Origin: Neobacillus vireti
Lineage (GTDB): Bacteria > Bacillota > Bacilli > Bacillales > Cytobacillaceae
Length of the DNA stretch: 64,000 bases
Assembly (NCBI RefSeq): GCF_001026695.1
Contig: NZ_LDNB01000012.1
Span: forward strand, 303,377-367,376
Direction of reading: 5' to 3'
Shown here: piece by piece, positions 1 through 8,308 of the stretch
How positions within the stretch are numbered: the first letter of the stretch is position 1
Layout of the letters: the number at the start of each line of letters is the position of its first letter
Notes under the pieces: generated by a model
What the model was told of the DNA's origin: nothing
Database searches by the model: none
Seen by the model: only the letters and a program-made list of their open reading frames with translations
Position numbers and translations under genes: made by a program

Positions 1-605
1 GCAAATTTAAAGATGAGATTGTTCCGGTTGTGATTCCACAGCGCAAAGGGGAGCCAATCGTTTTTGAAACCGATGAATATCCGAAAAAAGGAACAACGGC
101 GGAAAAATTGGCCGGATTGCGTCCAGCTTTTAAAAAGGATGGCAGTGTGACGGCAGGCAATGCCTCTGGAATCAACGATGGGGCAGCTGCTCTAGTAGTA
201 ATGAGTAAGAAAAAGGCGGATGAACTAGGGCTAAAGCCGTTAGTAACCATTAAGGCAAATGCAAGCGCAGGTGTAGATCCAAGTATCATGGGCATCGGAC
301 CGGTGCCGGCGGTGAGAAAGGCACTTGAAAAGGCATCCCTTTCAATCGAGGATTTGCAATTAATCGAGGCGAACGAAGCATTTGCGGCACAGTCGCTGGC
401 AGTTGACCGCGAGCTCCATTTTAATAAAGACATATTAAACGTAAATGGCGGTGCGATTGCACTCGGTCATCCAATCGGAGCCAGCGGCGCGAGAATTCTT
501 GTCACGTTAATTCATGAAATGAACCGAAGAAAAGCGAATGTTGGCCTGGCAACACTTTGTATTGGCGGGGGCCAAGGGGTAGCAACGATTGTTGAACTAG
601 CGTAA
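1..605 (+). CDS. Acetyl-CoA acetyltransferase (thiolase), C-terminal part
   Basis: About 200 codons of a thiolase whose 5' end lies before the window; the frame is open from base 3. Thiolases of this type interconvert two acetyl-CoA and acetoacetyl-CoA in the cytoplasm. The C-terminal domain shows the NEAFA motif, the GHPIGASG motif with the catalytic histidine, and CIGGGQG with the second active-site cysteine; the nucleophilic cysteine of the N-terminal half is outside the window. The next two genes encode a ketoacid CoA-transferase, so acetoacetate or butyrate-type metabolism is the likely context. Whether the orthologue is called thlA, atoB or mmgA cannot be settled from this fragment. Confidence 0.93.
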   Translation, partial: KFKDEIVPVVIPQRKGEPIVFETDEYPKKGTTAEKLAGLRPAFKKDGSVTAGNASGINDGAAALVVMSKKKADELGLKPLVTIKANASAGVDPSIMGIGPVPAVRKALEKASLSIEDLQLIEANEAFAAQSLAVDRELHFNKDILNVNGGAIALGHPIGASGARILVTLIHEMNRRKANVGLATLCIGGGQGVATIVELA

Positions 606-634
606 TACCTTTAATTTGAGGGGGAGAAAGCAAA

Positions 635-1324
635 ATGAAGAAAATTTGTACATCCTTCCAGGATGCGGTTGCTGATATTCAGGATGGGGCTACATTAATG
701 GTTGGCGGATTCGGGTTGTGCGGTATACCTGAAAACCTAATTTTAGCCTTAGCAGAAAAAGGTGTGAAGGATTTAACTGTTATTTCCAATAACTGCGGGA
801 TTGACGAATGGGGTCTTGGGCTTCTATTAAACAATAAACAAATCAAAAAAATGATCGGCTCCTATGTGGGGGAAAATAAAGAGTTTGAAAGACAGGTGTT
901 AACGGGGGAGCTCGAAGTAGAATTGACGCCGCAGGGCACACTGGCTGAAAAAATTCGGGCAGGCGGGGCTGGGATCCCGGCATTTTATACACCTGCAGGA
1001 GTAGGAACACCGATTGCCGAAGGAAAAGAAACGAAGGTTTTTAACGGACGGGAATATCTTTTGGAAGAAGCCTTAACGGCCGACTTTAGTTTGGTAAGGG
1101 CATGGAAAGGCGACAAAATGGGAAATCTCGTTTATCACAAAACAGCACGGAACTTCAATCCGATGATTGCGGCAGCCGGAAAAGTGACGATTGCCGAAGT
1201 GGAAACACTTTATGAAGTTGGCGAATTGGATGCGAATTTTATTCAAACGCCAAGTATTTATGTTCAGACAATTATCGAAGGAAAACAGGAAAAACGAATT
1301 GAGAGATTAACAGTAAAAAAATAG
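635..1324 (+). CDS. scoA: 3-oxoacid CoA-transferase subunit A
   Basis: 229 residues, the usual length of the alpha subunit of succinyl-CoA:3-ketoacid CoA-transferase, which moves CoA between succinyl-CoA and acetoacetate. The CoA-transferase I signature [12 protein letters not shown] is at residues 24-35. A GGGGGAG ribosome binding site precedes the ATG by about 8 bases. The gene starts 29 bases after the thiolase and 24 bases before subunit B, so the three probably form one operon for ketone-body or short-chain acid use. Substrate choice (acetoacetate or butyrate-type, as in AtoD) is inferred from similarity only. Confidence 0.92.
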   Translation: MKKICTSFQDAVADIQDGATLMVGGFGLCGIPENLILALAEKGVKDLTVISNNCGIDEWGLGLLLNNKQIKKMIGSYVGENKEFERQVLTGELEVELTPQGTLAEKIRAGGAGIPAFYTPAGVGTPIAEGKETKVFNGREYLLEEALTADFSLVRAWKGDKMGNLVYHKTARNFNPMIAAAGKVTIAEVETLYEVGELDANFIQTPSIYVQTIIEGKQEKRIERLTVKK

Positions 1325-1348
1325 GGTGGGGGAAAGGAGAAAAATTTA

Positions 1349-2017
1349 ATGGCAAATGATAAGGCCTCAGTCAGAGAAAGAATTGCAATTAGAGCAGAGA
1401 AAGAAATAGAAAATGGCTTTTATGTAAACCTAGGCATCGGGATGCCAACCCTCGTTGCCAATTATATAACTGAAAATAAGCAGGTGGTCCTGCAATCAGA
1501 AAATGGTCTTCTAGGGATTGGTCCGTATCCTGAGATGGATGAGGTTGATCCCGATTTAATTAATGCCGGGAAAGAGACAGTGACGGCAATTAGCGGGGCA
1601 GCTTATTTTGATAGTGCTGAATCGTTTGCGATGATTCGCGGCGGACATGTCAATCTAGCGATTCTCGGCGGCATGGAGGTATCTGAAAGCGGCGACCTGG
1701 CAAACTGGATGATCCCGGGTAAGATGATTAAAGGAATGGGCGGTGCAATGGATCTTGTCCATGGAGCCCAGAAAATTATTGTCATAATGGAGCATGTAAA
1801 TAAAAAAGGCGAATCAAAAATCTTAAAACAATGCACCCTGCCATTGACGGGAAAAGGGGTAGTCAACCGGATAATCACGGAGCGTGGCGTCATGGATGTT
1901 ACCGATTCCGGATTAAGGCTTGTGGAAGTGGCAAGTGGCTATACAGTAGAAGATGTTGTTAACTCGACAGAAGCAACATTGTTCGTTGACGAAAAGGTTA
2001 AATTAGAAGCTTTCTAA
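1349..2017 (+). CDS. scoB: 3-oxoacid CoA-transferase subunit B
   Basis: 222-residue beta subunit that completes the CoA-transferase with the preceding gene. The [10 protein letters not shown] motif holds the glutamate (about E51) that forms the covalent CoA thioester in this family. [11 protein letters not shown] near residue 30 and the [15 protein letters not shown] block are also typical. The start is the ATG after a GGAAAGGAG site. A hairpin follows the stop codon directly, so transcription of the thiolase-scoA-scoB unit probably ends here. Confidence 0.93.
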   Translation: MANDKASVRERIAIRAEKEIENGFYVNLGIGMPTLVANYITENKQVVLQSENGLLGIGPYPEMDEVDPDLINAGKETVTAISGAAYFDSAESFAMIRGGHVNLAILGGMEVSESGDLANWMIPGKMIKGMGGAMDLVHGAQKIIVIMEHVNKKGESKILKQCTLPLTGKGVVNRIITERGVMDVTDSGLRLVEVASGYTVEDVVNSTEATLFVDEKVKLEAF

Positions 2018-2021
2018 TAGT

Positions 2022-2056
2022 AAAGGCAGGCTGCATGAGACAGTCTGCCTTTTAAT
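2022..2056 (+). terminator. Terminator after scoB
   Basis: Inverted repeat AAAGGCAGGCTG / CAGTCTGCCTTT with one G-T pair, followed by a short T-rich stretch, 5 bases after the scoB stop. Confidence 0.75.
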
Positions 2057-2119
2057 ATTAGGAATGATTAAGTGAAATGGTATAATAGAATCGAGATTTT
2101 GATTATGGAGGCGTTTAGA

Positions 2120-2374
2120 ATGAAAAAACAAAAGAGACAACAAAATCAATCTAAACCTAAAAAGGACGATTCAGCGGTAACGCTTAAAGATTTAATTGAT
2201 CCAAACTTAATGAAACAATTAAAAGAGCAGCAGGACCAGCTTAAGGCTGAGGAAGAGAGAAGAAAAGAAACAGAAGAGCAGCGAAAAAGGGAAGAACGCC
2301 GATTAAAGGAAAAAAACAAATCGTTTGAAGAGCTTTTAAACGAGAGCGGGATGAATTGGAAGGAATTTAAATAG
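2120..2374 (+). CDS. yqkE: YqkE-like charged small protein (DUF3886)
   Basis: 84 residues, very rich in Lys, Glu and Gln, with a long predicted helix or coiled coil over residues 35-70 and a C-terminal NESGMNWKEFK stretch. It matches the size, composition and map position of B. subtilis YqkE (next to yqkF). Function is unknown; no signal peptide or membrane segment is visible. I chose the ATG at 2120 because GGAGGCG lies 8 bases upstream; an in-frame start 48 bases earlier has no good site. The name rests mostly on synteny. Confidence 0.72.
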   Translation: MKKQKRQQNQSKPKKDDSAVTLKDLIDPNLMKQLKEQQDQLKAEEERRKETEEQRKREERRLKEKNKSFEELLNESGMNWKEFK

Positions 2375-2402
2375 AAAAGGAGAGCATTTGCCCTCCTTTT
2401 TA
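2375..2402. terminator. Bidirectional terminator between yqkE and yqkF
   Basis: Stem AAAAGGAG / CTCCTTTT with T-run on both strands between two convergent genes. Its right arm reaches the last codon of yqkF. Confidence 0.75.
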
Positions 2403-3311
2403 ACGATGCTCTTTATAAATACTTGCCTTCGTTAACTCTTTAATCACAGCAACCTCTTCATCTGATAGCGGCTGGCTTCGAACCGCCTCTGCATTACTCC
2501 TAATTTGTTCCGGACTGCTGGCGCCGGCTACGACAGAGGCCACCACAGGATTGGCTAAATTATATTGAAGGGCCACTTCTGTAAATGAACGGGTTCCTGC
2601 AACTCTTTCTTTTAACATCGGTAAAACGGTGTGAAGCTCCTCATAATTGTAATCTAGGTAGCCCTTTTCAGAAGCCTTTTCTAACAGCTTATCACTTAAT
2701 AGTCCCTTGGCAAGCGGTCCACGCGTGACAACACTAATACCATGTTCCTTAAGCATCGGCAGAACTGCTTCTTCTGGGCGGCGGTCTAAAATGCTATATT
2801 GCATCATCACAGACACAATGCTAGATTTCTCAACAAATTCCCTTATGACATTCGGTCGAATCGATGAAATTCCATAATAGCGAATATATCCTTCCGCTTT
2901 CAATTCTTCAAATGCTTCAATTGTTTCATCTATTGGGTCTTCAAGCGTGCCGCCATGTAATTGATAAAGATCAATATAGTCGGTACCAAGCCGTTTTAGA
3001 CTATTTTTCACTGCTTCCTTTATATATGCCTTGGAAGGATCCCATGACCAGCCAGCCCGATCCTCGTTCCAGCGATTCCCGGCCTTCGTAGCAATAATAA
3101 CCTGTTCCCGGACATCCTTTAATGCCTGGCCGACGATTTTTTCATTTACGCCAAAATCATATAAATCTGCAGTATCAAAATAATTGATGCCTTCCTCGAG
3201 AGCTGCCTCGATGATTCGCCTGGCAGCTTTTTCCTCTGTGCCAATGGACATACAACCCAGGCCTAATTCTGATACCTGCAAATCTGAATTCCCCAACCTT
3301 CTTTTCTTCAA
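2400..3311 (-). CDS. yqkF: Aldo/keto reductase
   Basis: 303 residues, full length for the aldo/keto reductase family of NADPH-dependent TIM-barrel oxidoreductases. The N-terminal KKRRLGNSDLQVSELGLGCM, the NYFDTADLYDFG segment with catalytic Asp and Tyr, the lysine in VIIATKAG, and the IDLYQLHG block with its histidine form the expected tetrad region. Orthologous position to B. subtilis yqkF, whose physiological substrate is not known. It converges on yqkE and is followed upstream on the same strand by a dispersed repeat and mciZ. Confidence 0.9.
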   Translation of the reverse strand: MKKRRLGNSDLQVSELGLGCMSIGTEEKAARRIIEAALEEGINYFDTADLYDFGVNEKIVGQALKDVREQVIIATKAGNRWNEDRAGWSWDPSKAYIKEAVKNSLKRLGTDYIDLYQLHGGTLEDPIDETIEAFEELKAEGYIRYYGISSIRPNVIREFVEKSSIVSVMMQYSILDRRPEEAVLPMLKEHGISVVTRGPLAKGLLSDKLLEKASEKGYLDYNYEELHTVLPMLKERVAGTRSFTEVALQYNLANPVVASVVAGASSPEQIRSNAEAVRSQPLSDEEVAVIKELTKASIYKEHR

Positions 3312-3334
3312 AACATCACCCCGTCCTTTTTCTT

Positions 3335-3458
3335 TGTCCAGCTCCAGCGCCTAGCCCCTCGAGGTCACAAGCCAATCCGTCCAAAAGGTTAAAGAACAAC
3401 CTTTCGGCCGGCTCGACTTGTGCTTGTCGGGGCTGAGCAAGGCGCTTCCGCTTTTCTA
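3335..3458. repeat. Dispersed repeat, core type 1, copy 1
   Basis: About 124 bases, near-identical to the copies at 13031-13166 and 49291-49428. It starts TGTCCAGCTCCAGCGCCTAG and ends GGCGCTTCCGCTTTTCTAA. Internal inverted pairs (AGCCCC / GGGGCT and AAAGGTT / AACCTTT) predict a branched hairpin. The copy lies between yqkF and mciZ, in the presumed 3' region of mciZ and upstream of yqkF. Confidence 0.9.
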
Positions 3459-3500
3459 ATAATTTTACGAAAGTAAGGGGCAGACTACAAATGACAGGCA

Positions 3501-3632
3501 TTATTTTTCCGTAACATTTTGAACCCAATCGGCGACGAAAACATAGTCCTTGTTATATTCCTTAAGTTTTTGCAAGATCTCCCAGCCTTTGCCGACAAGG
3601 ATAATTCCTTTCTCATGCACATACACTTTCAT
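3501..3632 (-). CDS. mciZ: MciZ, mother-cell inhibitor of FtsZ
   Basis: A 43-residue peptide starting MKVYVHEKGIILVGKGWEI. It resembles B. subtilis MciZ (40 residues) in length, in the MKV start, in the G-[IV]-[IV]-LVGK-x-WEI core and in the following LKEY segment, and it occupies the same place between yqkF and nudF. MciZ is made under sigma E in the mother cell and caps FtsZ filaments to stop a second division. The start has GGAGGGG about 8 bases upstream. A CATACTTT box with a weak -35 (AAATCTT) 14 bases earlier on this strand would fit sigma E. It is easily missed because of its size. Confidence 0.85.
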   Translation of the reverse strand: MKVYVHEKGIILVGKGWEILQKLKEYNKDYVFVADWVQNVTEK

Positions 3633-3704
3633 CCGATACCCCTCCAAATAAAGTATGGTAAAATGTATGACAAGATTTAAATGGAAAGAACAGGAGAGAT
3701 CATT

Positions 3705-4259
3705 ATGACTAAACTTGAGGAAAAAACGCTCCGAAGTGAAGAAATTTTTTCAGGAAAAATAATCAGTCTTCATTTACAGGATGTTGAACTGCCAAATGGT
3801 AAACAGGGGAAACGTGAAATTATTAAACATCCTGGTGCTGTTGCAGTATTAGCAGTCACCGATGACAAGAAAATAGTTATGGTTGAGCAATTTCGTAAAG
3901 CGTTAGAACGAACAATTGTTGAGATTCCTGCAGGGAAGCTGGAAAAAGGAGAAGAGCCTGCCCTCTGTGCCCGCAGAGAATTAGAGGAAGAGACCGGCTA
4001 CGAGTGTGAAAGTCTTGAATTACTGACTTCCTTTTATACTTCACCGGGATTTGCCGATGAAATCGTCCATGTCTATTTAGCAACAGGCCTTACAAAGAAA
4101 GAAAATGCTGCCGCTCTTGACGAAGATGAGTTTGTTAATCTTGAGGAATTAACACTTGATGAGGCGGAACAATATGTAAAGGAACAAAAGATTTATGATG
4201 CGAAAACTATTTTTGCCATTCAATACTTACAATTACAAGAGGCGTTGAAAAACAAATGA
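3705..4259 (+). CDS. nudF: ADP-ribose pyrophosphatase (Nudix)
   Basis: 184 residues from the ATG at 3705, chosen because AGGAGAG precedes it; an in-frame ATG at 3681 has no good site. The Nudix box is complete at about residues 77-99 (G-x5-E-x7-REL-x-EE-x-GY). The enzyme hydrolyses ADP-ribose to AMP and ribose 5-phosphate in the cytoplasm. The PAGKLEKGEEP and YTSPGFADEIVHVY segments are typical of the ADP-ribose branch. It overlaps the next gene by 4 bases (ATGA), so the two are translationally coupled. Confidence 0.92.
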   Translation: MTKLEEKTLRSEEIFSGKIISLHLQDVELPNGKQGKREIIKHPGAVAVLAVTDDKKIVMVEQFRKALERTIVEIPAGKLEKGEEPALCARRELEEETGYECESLELLTSFYTSPGFADEIVHVYLATGLTKKENAAALDEDEFVNLEELTLDEAEQYVKEQKIYDAKTIFAIQYLQLQEALKNK

Positions 4260-5419
4260 ATCGCTACTATGTAGATTTACATATTCACATTGGCAGAACC
4301 TGGACAGGCAAGCCAGTCAAAATCACTGGAGCCAAGTCATTGACGTTTACGAATATCATTGAACATGCGCGCCATGAAAAGGGGCTTAATATGGTGGGGA
4401 TTATCGACAGCCATTCTCCAGAAGTCATCCTTGAAATGGAAAGCCTGATTGAAAGCGGAGAAATTGTCGAACATCCGGACGGCGGTTTGGTATTTGGTGA
4501 TTTAACGGTCATTCCTGGATCAGAACTAGAGATAAATGATGAGGGATGCAACGGCCCGATTCACCTACTTTGTTATTTTCCGAATCTGACCGTTATGAGG
4601 GAATTTTCGACCTGGCTTTCAGGACATTTGAAAAATATACAATTGAGTTCACAAAGGATTTATGTGACAGGTCTTATTTTACAAAAAAAAGTAAAAGAGC
4701 TTGGCGGCATCTTCATTCCTGCGCATGTCTTCACACCATTTAAAAGTTTATATGGCAAAGGGGTCAATCGGTCGCTGACAGAAGTGTTGGACCCGGATTT
4801 AATCGATGGGATTGAACTTGGATTAAGCTCAAATACCGAAATGGCAGACCAGATTAAAGAATTACACGATTATTCATTTGTAACCAATTCGGACGCCCAT
4901 TCGCTTGCAAAAATAGCCCGTGAATATCAGGTTATTGCGATGCAGGAACCAACATTCCTTGAATTGCAAAAAGCATTAAAGGGTGAAGATGGAAGAAAAA
5001 TTGTTGCCAACTATGGACTTGATCCATACCTTGGCAAATATCACAAAACCGTTTGTGCGGAATGCCTAAATCCTGCAACTAATGACGATCAAATATGTAC
5101 TCTCTGCGGTAATAAAAAAATTATTAAGGGTGTAGCCGATCGAATTCTTGAATTGAAGACGGCGGATTCAAGTCCTGAGGGGCGCCCTCCCTATGTTCAC
5201 CAAGTACCGCTCGAGTTTATCCCGGGCTTGGGGCCGAAATTACTGGAAAAACTGGTCAATCATTTTGGCAGTGAGATGGCGATTCTTCACGAAGTGCCGT
5301 TTGCAGCATTAAAAGAAGTTGTTCCCGACAAAATCGCCGACCTTATCATGAAAGCGAGAGAAGGTAAAGTCAATCTCGCAGCAGGCGGCGGCGGGAAATA
5401 TGGAAAAATCGCGGATTAA
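4256..5419 (+). CDS. yqxK: Endonuclease Q family protein (YqxK)
   Basis: 387 residues. The N-terminal PHP metal-binding domain shows the DLHIHIGR motif (H9, H11), IDSHSPE and IPAHVFTP. A four-cysteine zinc ribbon (C-x2-C-x10-C-x2-C) lies near residues 266-283, and a helix-hairpin-helix segment (FIPGLGPKLLEKLV) near residue 325 suggests DNA binding. This order matches endonuclease Q, which nicks 5' of deaminated bases (uracil, hypoxanthine) or abasic sites; Bacillus relatives are called YqxK. Coupled to nudF; the pair may deal with damaged nucleotides and DNA, which is inference. Confidence 0.85.
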   Translation: MNRYYVDLHIHIGRTWTGKPVKITGAKSLTFTNIIEHARHEKGLNMVGIIDSHSPEVILEMESLIESGEIVEHPDGGLVFGDLTVIPGSELEINDEGCNGPIHLLCYFPNLTVMREFSTWLSGHLKNIQLSSQRIYVTGLILQKKVKELGGIFIPAHVFTPFKSLYGKGVNRSLTEVLDPDLIDGIELGLSSNTEMADQIKELHDYSFVTNSDAHSLAKIAREYQVIAMQEPTFLELQKALKGEDGRKIVANYGLDPYLGKYHKTVCAECLNPATNDDQICTLCGNKKIIKGVADRILELKTADSSPEGRPPYVHQVPLEFIPGLGPKLLEKLVNHFGSEMAILHEVPFAALKEVVPDKIADLIMKAREGKVNLAAGGGGKYGKIAD

Positions 5420-5432
5420 CATAAAAATTTTT

Positions 5433-5466
5433 AACCGACAACCTAATCAGGCGGTCGGTTTTTTTT
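5433..5466 (+). terminator. Terminator after yqxK
   Basis: Stem AACCGAC / GTCGGTT followed by eight T residues, shortly after the stop codon. Confidence 0.85.
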
Positions 5467-5488
5467 ATATGAACTCTATCAAAATATG

Positions 5489-5517
5489 GTCATAGAATAA
5501 CTAGACTGGCATAGAAT
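5489..5517 (+). promoter_or_regulatory. Candidate sigma-E promoter of spoIIM
   Basis: GTCATAG at 5489-5495, a 14-base spacer and CATAGAAT at 5510-5517, 36 bases before spoIIM. The -10 is close to the sigma-E consensus CATACAAT; the -35 is weaker. B. subtilis spoIIM is a sigma-E gene. Confidence 0.5.
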
Positions 5518-5553
5518 GTAATAACTGATTTGGAATAATAGGAGGAAACGCAG

Positions 5554-6201
5554 ATGAAAAAACGCTTGTACCAGTCCAATGCCGGAGAGTTTTTCCGTGA
5601 GCATTCTTCAATTTTTTTGTTTATTGTCGTTTTATTTTTAATGGGAGTCATCTTTGGGGCTATCGTAGTAAATAGCATGAGCATTACTCAAAAGGAAGAT
5701 TTATTCTACTATTTATCGCAATTCTTTGGCCAAGTTTCTGATGGGAAAGTAACAGTAGACAATGATTTATTTTTACAAAGCTTTCTCCATAACAGCAAAT
5801 TTATAGGTCTTATCTGGGTGCTGGGAATCTCCATAATCGGACTTCCTGTTATTCTCATTCTCCTCTTTATTAAAGGAATGGTAGTCGGGTTTACGGTGGG
5901 CTTTCTAGTTAGCCAAATGGGTTGGAATGGCTTTATGCTCGCCTTTGTCTCCATCCTGCCGCAAAATTTAATTATCATTCCTGTATTTATTCTTATGGCA
6001 GCATTCTCAGTCATCTTCTCAATGAGAATGATTAAACAGCAATTTATGAAAAAATATGCACAGCCAATCCTGCCGTTCTTCAAAGGATATATTCTCACCT
6101 TGATTGTAGCAGTAGTGTTTATTTCGGCAGCATCCGGGATTGAAGCTTATCTCTCACCATTGTTAATGAAAACAATCATTAGTACAGCTAGTTTAAAGTA
6201 A
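5554..6201 (+). CDS. spoIIM: Stage II sporulation protein M
   Basis: 215 residues with several strongly hydrophobic segments (about residues 15-38, 85-110, 118-150, 178-205), the length and membrane layout of SpoIIM. In B. subtilis SpoIIM is the scaffold of the SpoIID-SpoIIM-SpoIIP complex that remodels septal peptidoglycan during engulfment of the forespore. The start has AGGAGG 9 bases upstream. Its position just before fur-yqzK-xerD matches B. subtilis. Expressed from its own upstream promoter, probably sigma E. Confidence 0.93.
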   Translation: MKKRLYQSNAGEFFREHSSIFLFIVVLFLMGVIFGAIVVNSMSITQKEDLFYYLSQFFGQVSDGKVTVDNDLFLQSFLHNSKFIGLIWVLGISIIGLPVILILLFIKGMVVGFTVGFLVSQMGWNGFMLAFVSILPQNLIIIPVFILMAAFSVIFSMRMIKQQFMKKYAQPILPFFKGYILTLIVAVVFISAASGIEAYLSPLLMKTIISTASLK

Positions 6202-6248
6202 TTGTTAAGTAATATAAACTATAAACTCTTGTTTGTAATAATTTTATT

Positions 6249-6284
6249 TTGAATCTCTTTTCTCATCTGTTATAATGAGAATTA
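6249..6284 (+). promoter_or_regulatory. Promoter of fur with a possible PerR box
   Basis: TTGAAT at 6249-6254, 16-base spacer, TATAAT at 6271-6276. The -10 overlaps TTATAATGAGAATTA (6270-6284), whose left half is a perfect PerR half-site (TTATAAT) and whose right half matches the consensus at 4 of 7 positions. B. subtilis fur is known to be PerR-controlled; the operator here is only a suggestion. Confidence 0.55.
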
Positions 6285-6309
6285 ACAGTGGCGAGGGAGG
6301 GACTTCAGG

Positions 6310-6774
6310 ATGGAAACTAGAATTGAAAGAATTAAAAAACAGCTGCATTCAGCAAGCTATAAGCTAACACCTCAGCGTGAAGCAACCGTTCGAGTGTTGC
6401 TAGAAAATGAAGAGGATCATTTAAGTGCGGAAGATGTGTACCTCCTTGTAAAAGAAAAATCGCCCGAAATTGGTTTAGCAACTGTTTATCGGACGCTGGA
6501 ATTACTAACAGAATTAAAAATTGTCGATAAAATTAATTTTGGTGATGGGGTTTCCCGTTATGATCTTCGCCAGGAAGGCGCCGCCCACTTCCATCATCAT
6601 CTTGTTTGCATTGAATGTGGTGCCGTTGATGAAATTCAAGAAGATTTACTTGAAGACGTGGAAGAAGTAGTTGAACGAAGATGGAATTTTAAAATAAAAG
6701 ATCATCGCCTCACCTTTCATGGGATTTGTTACCGTTGTCAGGATAAAGAAAATGATGAAGAAACAACCGAATAA
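6310..6774 (+). CDS. fur: Ferric uptake regulator
   Basis: 154 residues. The N-terminal winged helix (residues 10-80, with PQREATVRVLLE and GLATVYRTLELL) is followed by the metal-binding dimer domain with the HFHHHLVCIECG cluster (H93-H97, C100, C103) and the C-terminal CYRC pair (C140, C143), both structural Zn sites of Fur. With iron bound it represses iron-uptake genes. The neighbours spoIIM, yqzK and xerD match the B. subtilis fur locus, which separates it from its paralogues Zur and PerR. Confidence 0.95.
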   Translation: METRIERIKKQLHSASYKLTPQREATVRVLLENEEDHLSAEDVYLLVKEKSPEIGLATVYRTLELLTELKIVDKINFGDGVSRYDLRQEGAAHFHHHLVCIECGAVDEIQEDLLEDVEEVVERRWNFKIKDHRLTFHGICYRCQDKENDEETTE

Positions 6775-6894
6775 CGAATACCAAGTCCTTTTACTGAAAA
6801 GGGCTTTTATTTTCCCTATTTTCCTTTTGAGCAGGTATAAAACTTGTACATTTTGGCATACCTTTAAGTAGATAATCGAAAATATGGGGGAAGA

Positions 6895-7125
6895 ATGATG
6901 ATTTCTGTTGTCAAAGCTGCGCTGCAAACCTTAAAGGTTTTTATTATATTCTCTGGATGCACGATTCTCTTTTATTATGGTATCATGTGGGTATCTGAAG
7001 AATACCAAAATTATCATCGCTATGATGAACCAGAAGGATCTGCAGTAAAGGTTTCTAATACAGTGAATGAAAATAGTTCCTCCTTGTTGGATCGGCTGAT
7101 GTTGTTTTATTTAAATGGGGAGTAA
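6895..7125 (+). CDS. yqzK: YqzK family protein (DUF4227)
   Basis: 76 residues with one N-terminal membrane-spanning segment (about residues 7-31), then a hydrophilic tail ending [10 protein letters not shown]. It has the size and position of B. subtilis YqzK between fur and xerD. No function is known. A GGGGGAAG site precedes the start; a second ATG three bases later is equally possible. It ends 5 bases before xerD, so the two are probably cotranscribed. Confidence 0.78.
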   Translation: MMISVVKAALQTLKVFIIFSGCTILFYYGIMWVSEEYQNYHRYDEPEGSAVKVSNTVNENSSSLLDRLMLFYLNGE

Positions 7126-7130
7126 ATGTG

Positions 7131-8024
7131 ATGAACAATCAATTAAAGAATTTTTTGCAATACCTACTAGCTGAAAGAGGTTTAGCTAACAATACAATTA
7201 CGTCCTATGAGCGGGATTTAAAAAACTATCTTCATTATTTAAAAAATAGGGAGTCCATCCTGAATGTAAATGATGTGCAGCGTGTACATATTATTCATTT
7301 TTTAGGCTTTTTAAAAGAACAGGGAAAATCATCAAAAACAATTGCAAGGCATGTCGCCTCTGTTCGGGCGTTTCATCAATTTTTATTACGGGATAAAGCA
7401 GCAGAGCAAGACCCGTCCGTCCTTATCGAACCGCCAAGACTTGAAAGGTCGATTCCGAAAGTATTGAGTTTACAGGAAGTAGAAACGCTTTTGGATGCAC
7501 CAAAGCAAAATGACCATTACGGCATGAGGGATAAGGCGATGCTTGAACTCCTTTATGCGACAGGAATGCGGGTTAGTGAATTAATTGGTCTTGATACTGA
7601 ACATATCCACCTCACAATGGGTTTTGTCCGCTGTATCAGCACTGGAAATAAAGAGCGCGTCATTCCGTTGGGACAAACAGCATCCGATGCCATCAAACAA
7701 TTTCTAGACAGCGGAAGACCGCATTTTGTTGCGAAAAAGCATCACGATAACGCATTGTTTTTAAACCACCAGGGAAGGCGGCTGACCCGTCAAGGATTTT
7801 GGAAAATCTTAAAAAAGGTAGCAAAAGAAGCCGGAATAGAAAAAGAGCTTACACCCCATACCCTTCGGCATTCCTTTGCTACACATTTATTGGAAAATGG
7901 CGCTGATCTAAGAGCGGTTCAAGAAATGTTAGGACACGCAGATATCTCAACAACGCAAATATATACCAATGTGACAAAAACTAGATTAAAGGATGTCTAT
8001 AGTAAATTTCATCCGCGAGCTTAA
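7131..8024 (+). CDS. xerD: Site-specific tyrosine recombinase XerD
   Basis: 297 residues, full length. N-terminal SAM-like core-binding domain (residues 1-90) and C-terminal catalytic domain with all active residues: R147 in [10 protein letters not shown]174, H243 and R246 in [11 protein letters not shown]269 in LGHADIS and the nucleophile Y278 in IYTNV. With XerC/CodV it resolves chromosome dimers at dif. I chose the ATG at 7131, 8 bases after GGGGAG; a GTG three bases earlier is possible. B. subtilis calls it ripX/xerD and has the same neighbours. Confidence 0.95.
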   Translation: MNNQLKNFLQYLLAERGLANNTITSYERDLKNYLHYLKNRESILNVNDVQRVHIIHFLGFLKEQGKSSKTIARHVASVRAFHQFLLRDKAAEQDPSVLIEPPRLERSIPKVLSLQEVETLLDAPKQNDHYGMRDKAMLELLYATGMRVSELIGLDTEHIHLTMGFVRCISTGNKERVIPLGQTASDAIKQFLDSGRPHFVAKKHHDNALFLNHQGRRLTRQGFWKILKKVAKEAGIEKELTPHTLRHSFATHLLENGADLRAVQEMLGHADISTTQIYTNVTKTRLKDVYSKFHPRA

Positions 8025-8061
8025 GAGAATACTAGTTTTTGCGGGTATTCACAAAAATGTT

Positions 8062-8094
8062 AAAAAGCTGCCGAAAATTTTGGCGGCTTTTTTC
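8062..8094 (+). terminator. Terminator after xerD
   Basis: Stem AAAAAGCTGCC / GGCGGCTTTTTT with short AT-rich loop and T-run. Confidence 0.85.
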
Positions 8095-8143
8095 TTGTAA
8101 TTTCGCAGAGATTTAGTAAAATAGAGATGTCAGACTTCTGACA
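8095..8143 (+). promoter_or_regulatory. Promoter and palindromic operator candidate of the deoB operon
   Basis: TTGTAA at 8095-8100, a 16-base spacer and TAAAAT at 8117-8122 form a sigma-A type promoter. Directly downstream, at 8128-8143, lies the perfect inverted repeat TGTCAGA-CT-TCTGACA, which would cover the transcription start, a classical place for a repressor. The repressor is not known from the sequence. Another start closer to the gene cannot be excluded. Confidence 0.55.
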
Positions 8144-8272
8144 AATGAATTCGCTTTTTTTGGTTAATCTTATTTCAACAGGGTAACATATGATTGCGTA
8201 TTGTTTTTTAATGTAAGAAGGTTTGTACTTTGAGAATTTACCTGCTCTGTAAATTGGCATGATGGTCTTGTT

Positions 8273-8286
8273 TGCAAACGTTTTCT
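8273..8286 (+). promoter_or_regulatory. cre-like site (CcpA) before deoB
   Basis: TGCAAACGTTTTCT agrees with the cre consensus TGWAANCGNTNWCA at 12 of 14 positions, 22 bases before the start codon. B. subtilis drm-pupG (deoB-punA) is reported to be catabolite-repressed, which makes a CcpA roadblock plausible. Confidence 0.5.
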
Positions 8287-8308
8287 ATTAACAAAGGAGG
8301 AAGAATTG

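Noticed and set aside
3316..3528. 70-codon frame on the minus strand overlapping the repeat
   Set aside because: Runs through the dispersed repeat and overlaps mciZ, which explains the region better.
5709..6098. 129-codon frame on the minus strand within spoIIM
   Set aside because: Antisense to a conserved membrane protein gene, no start signals.
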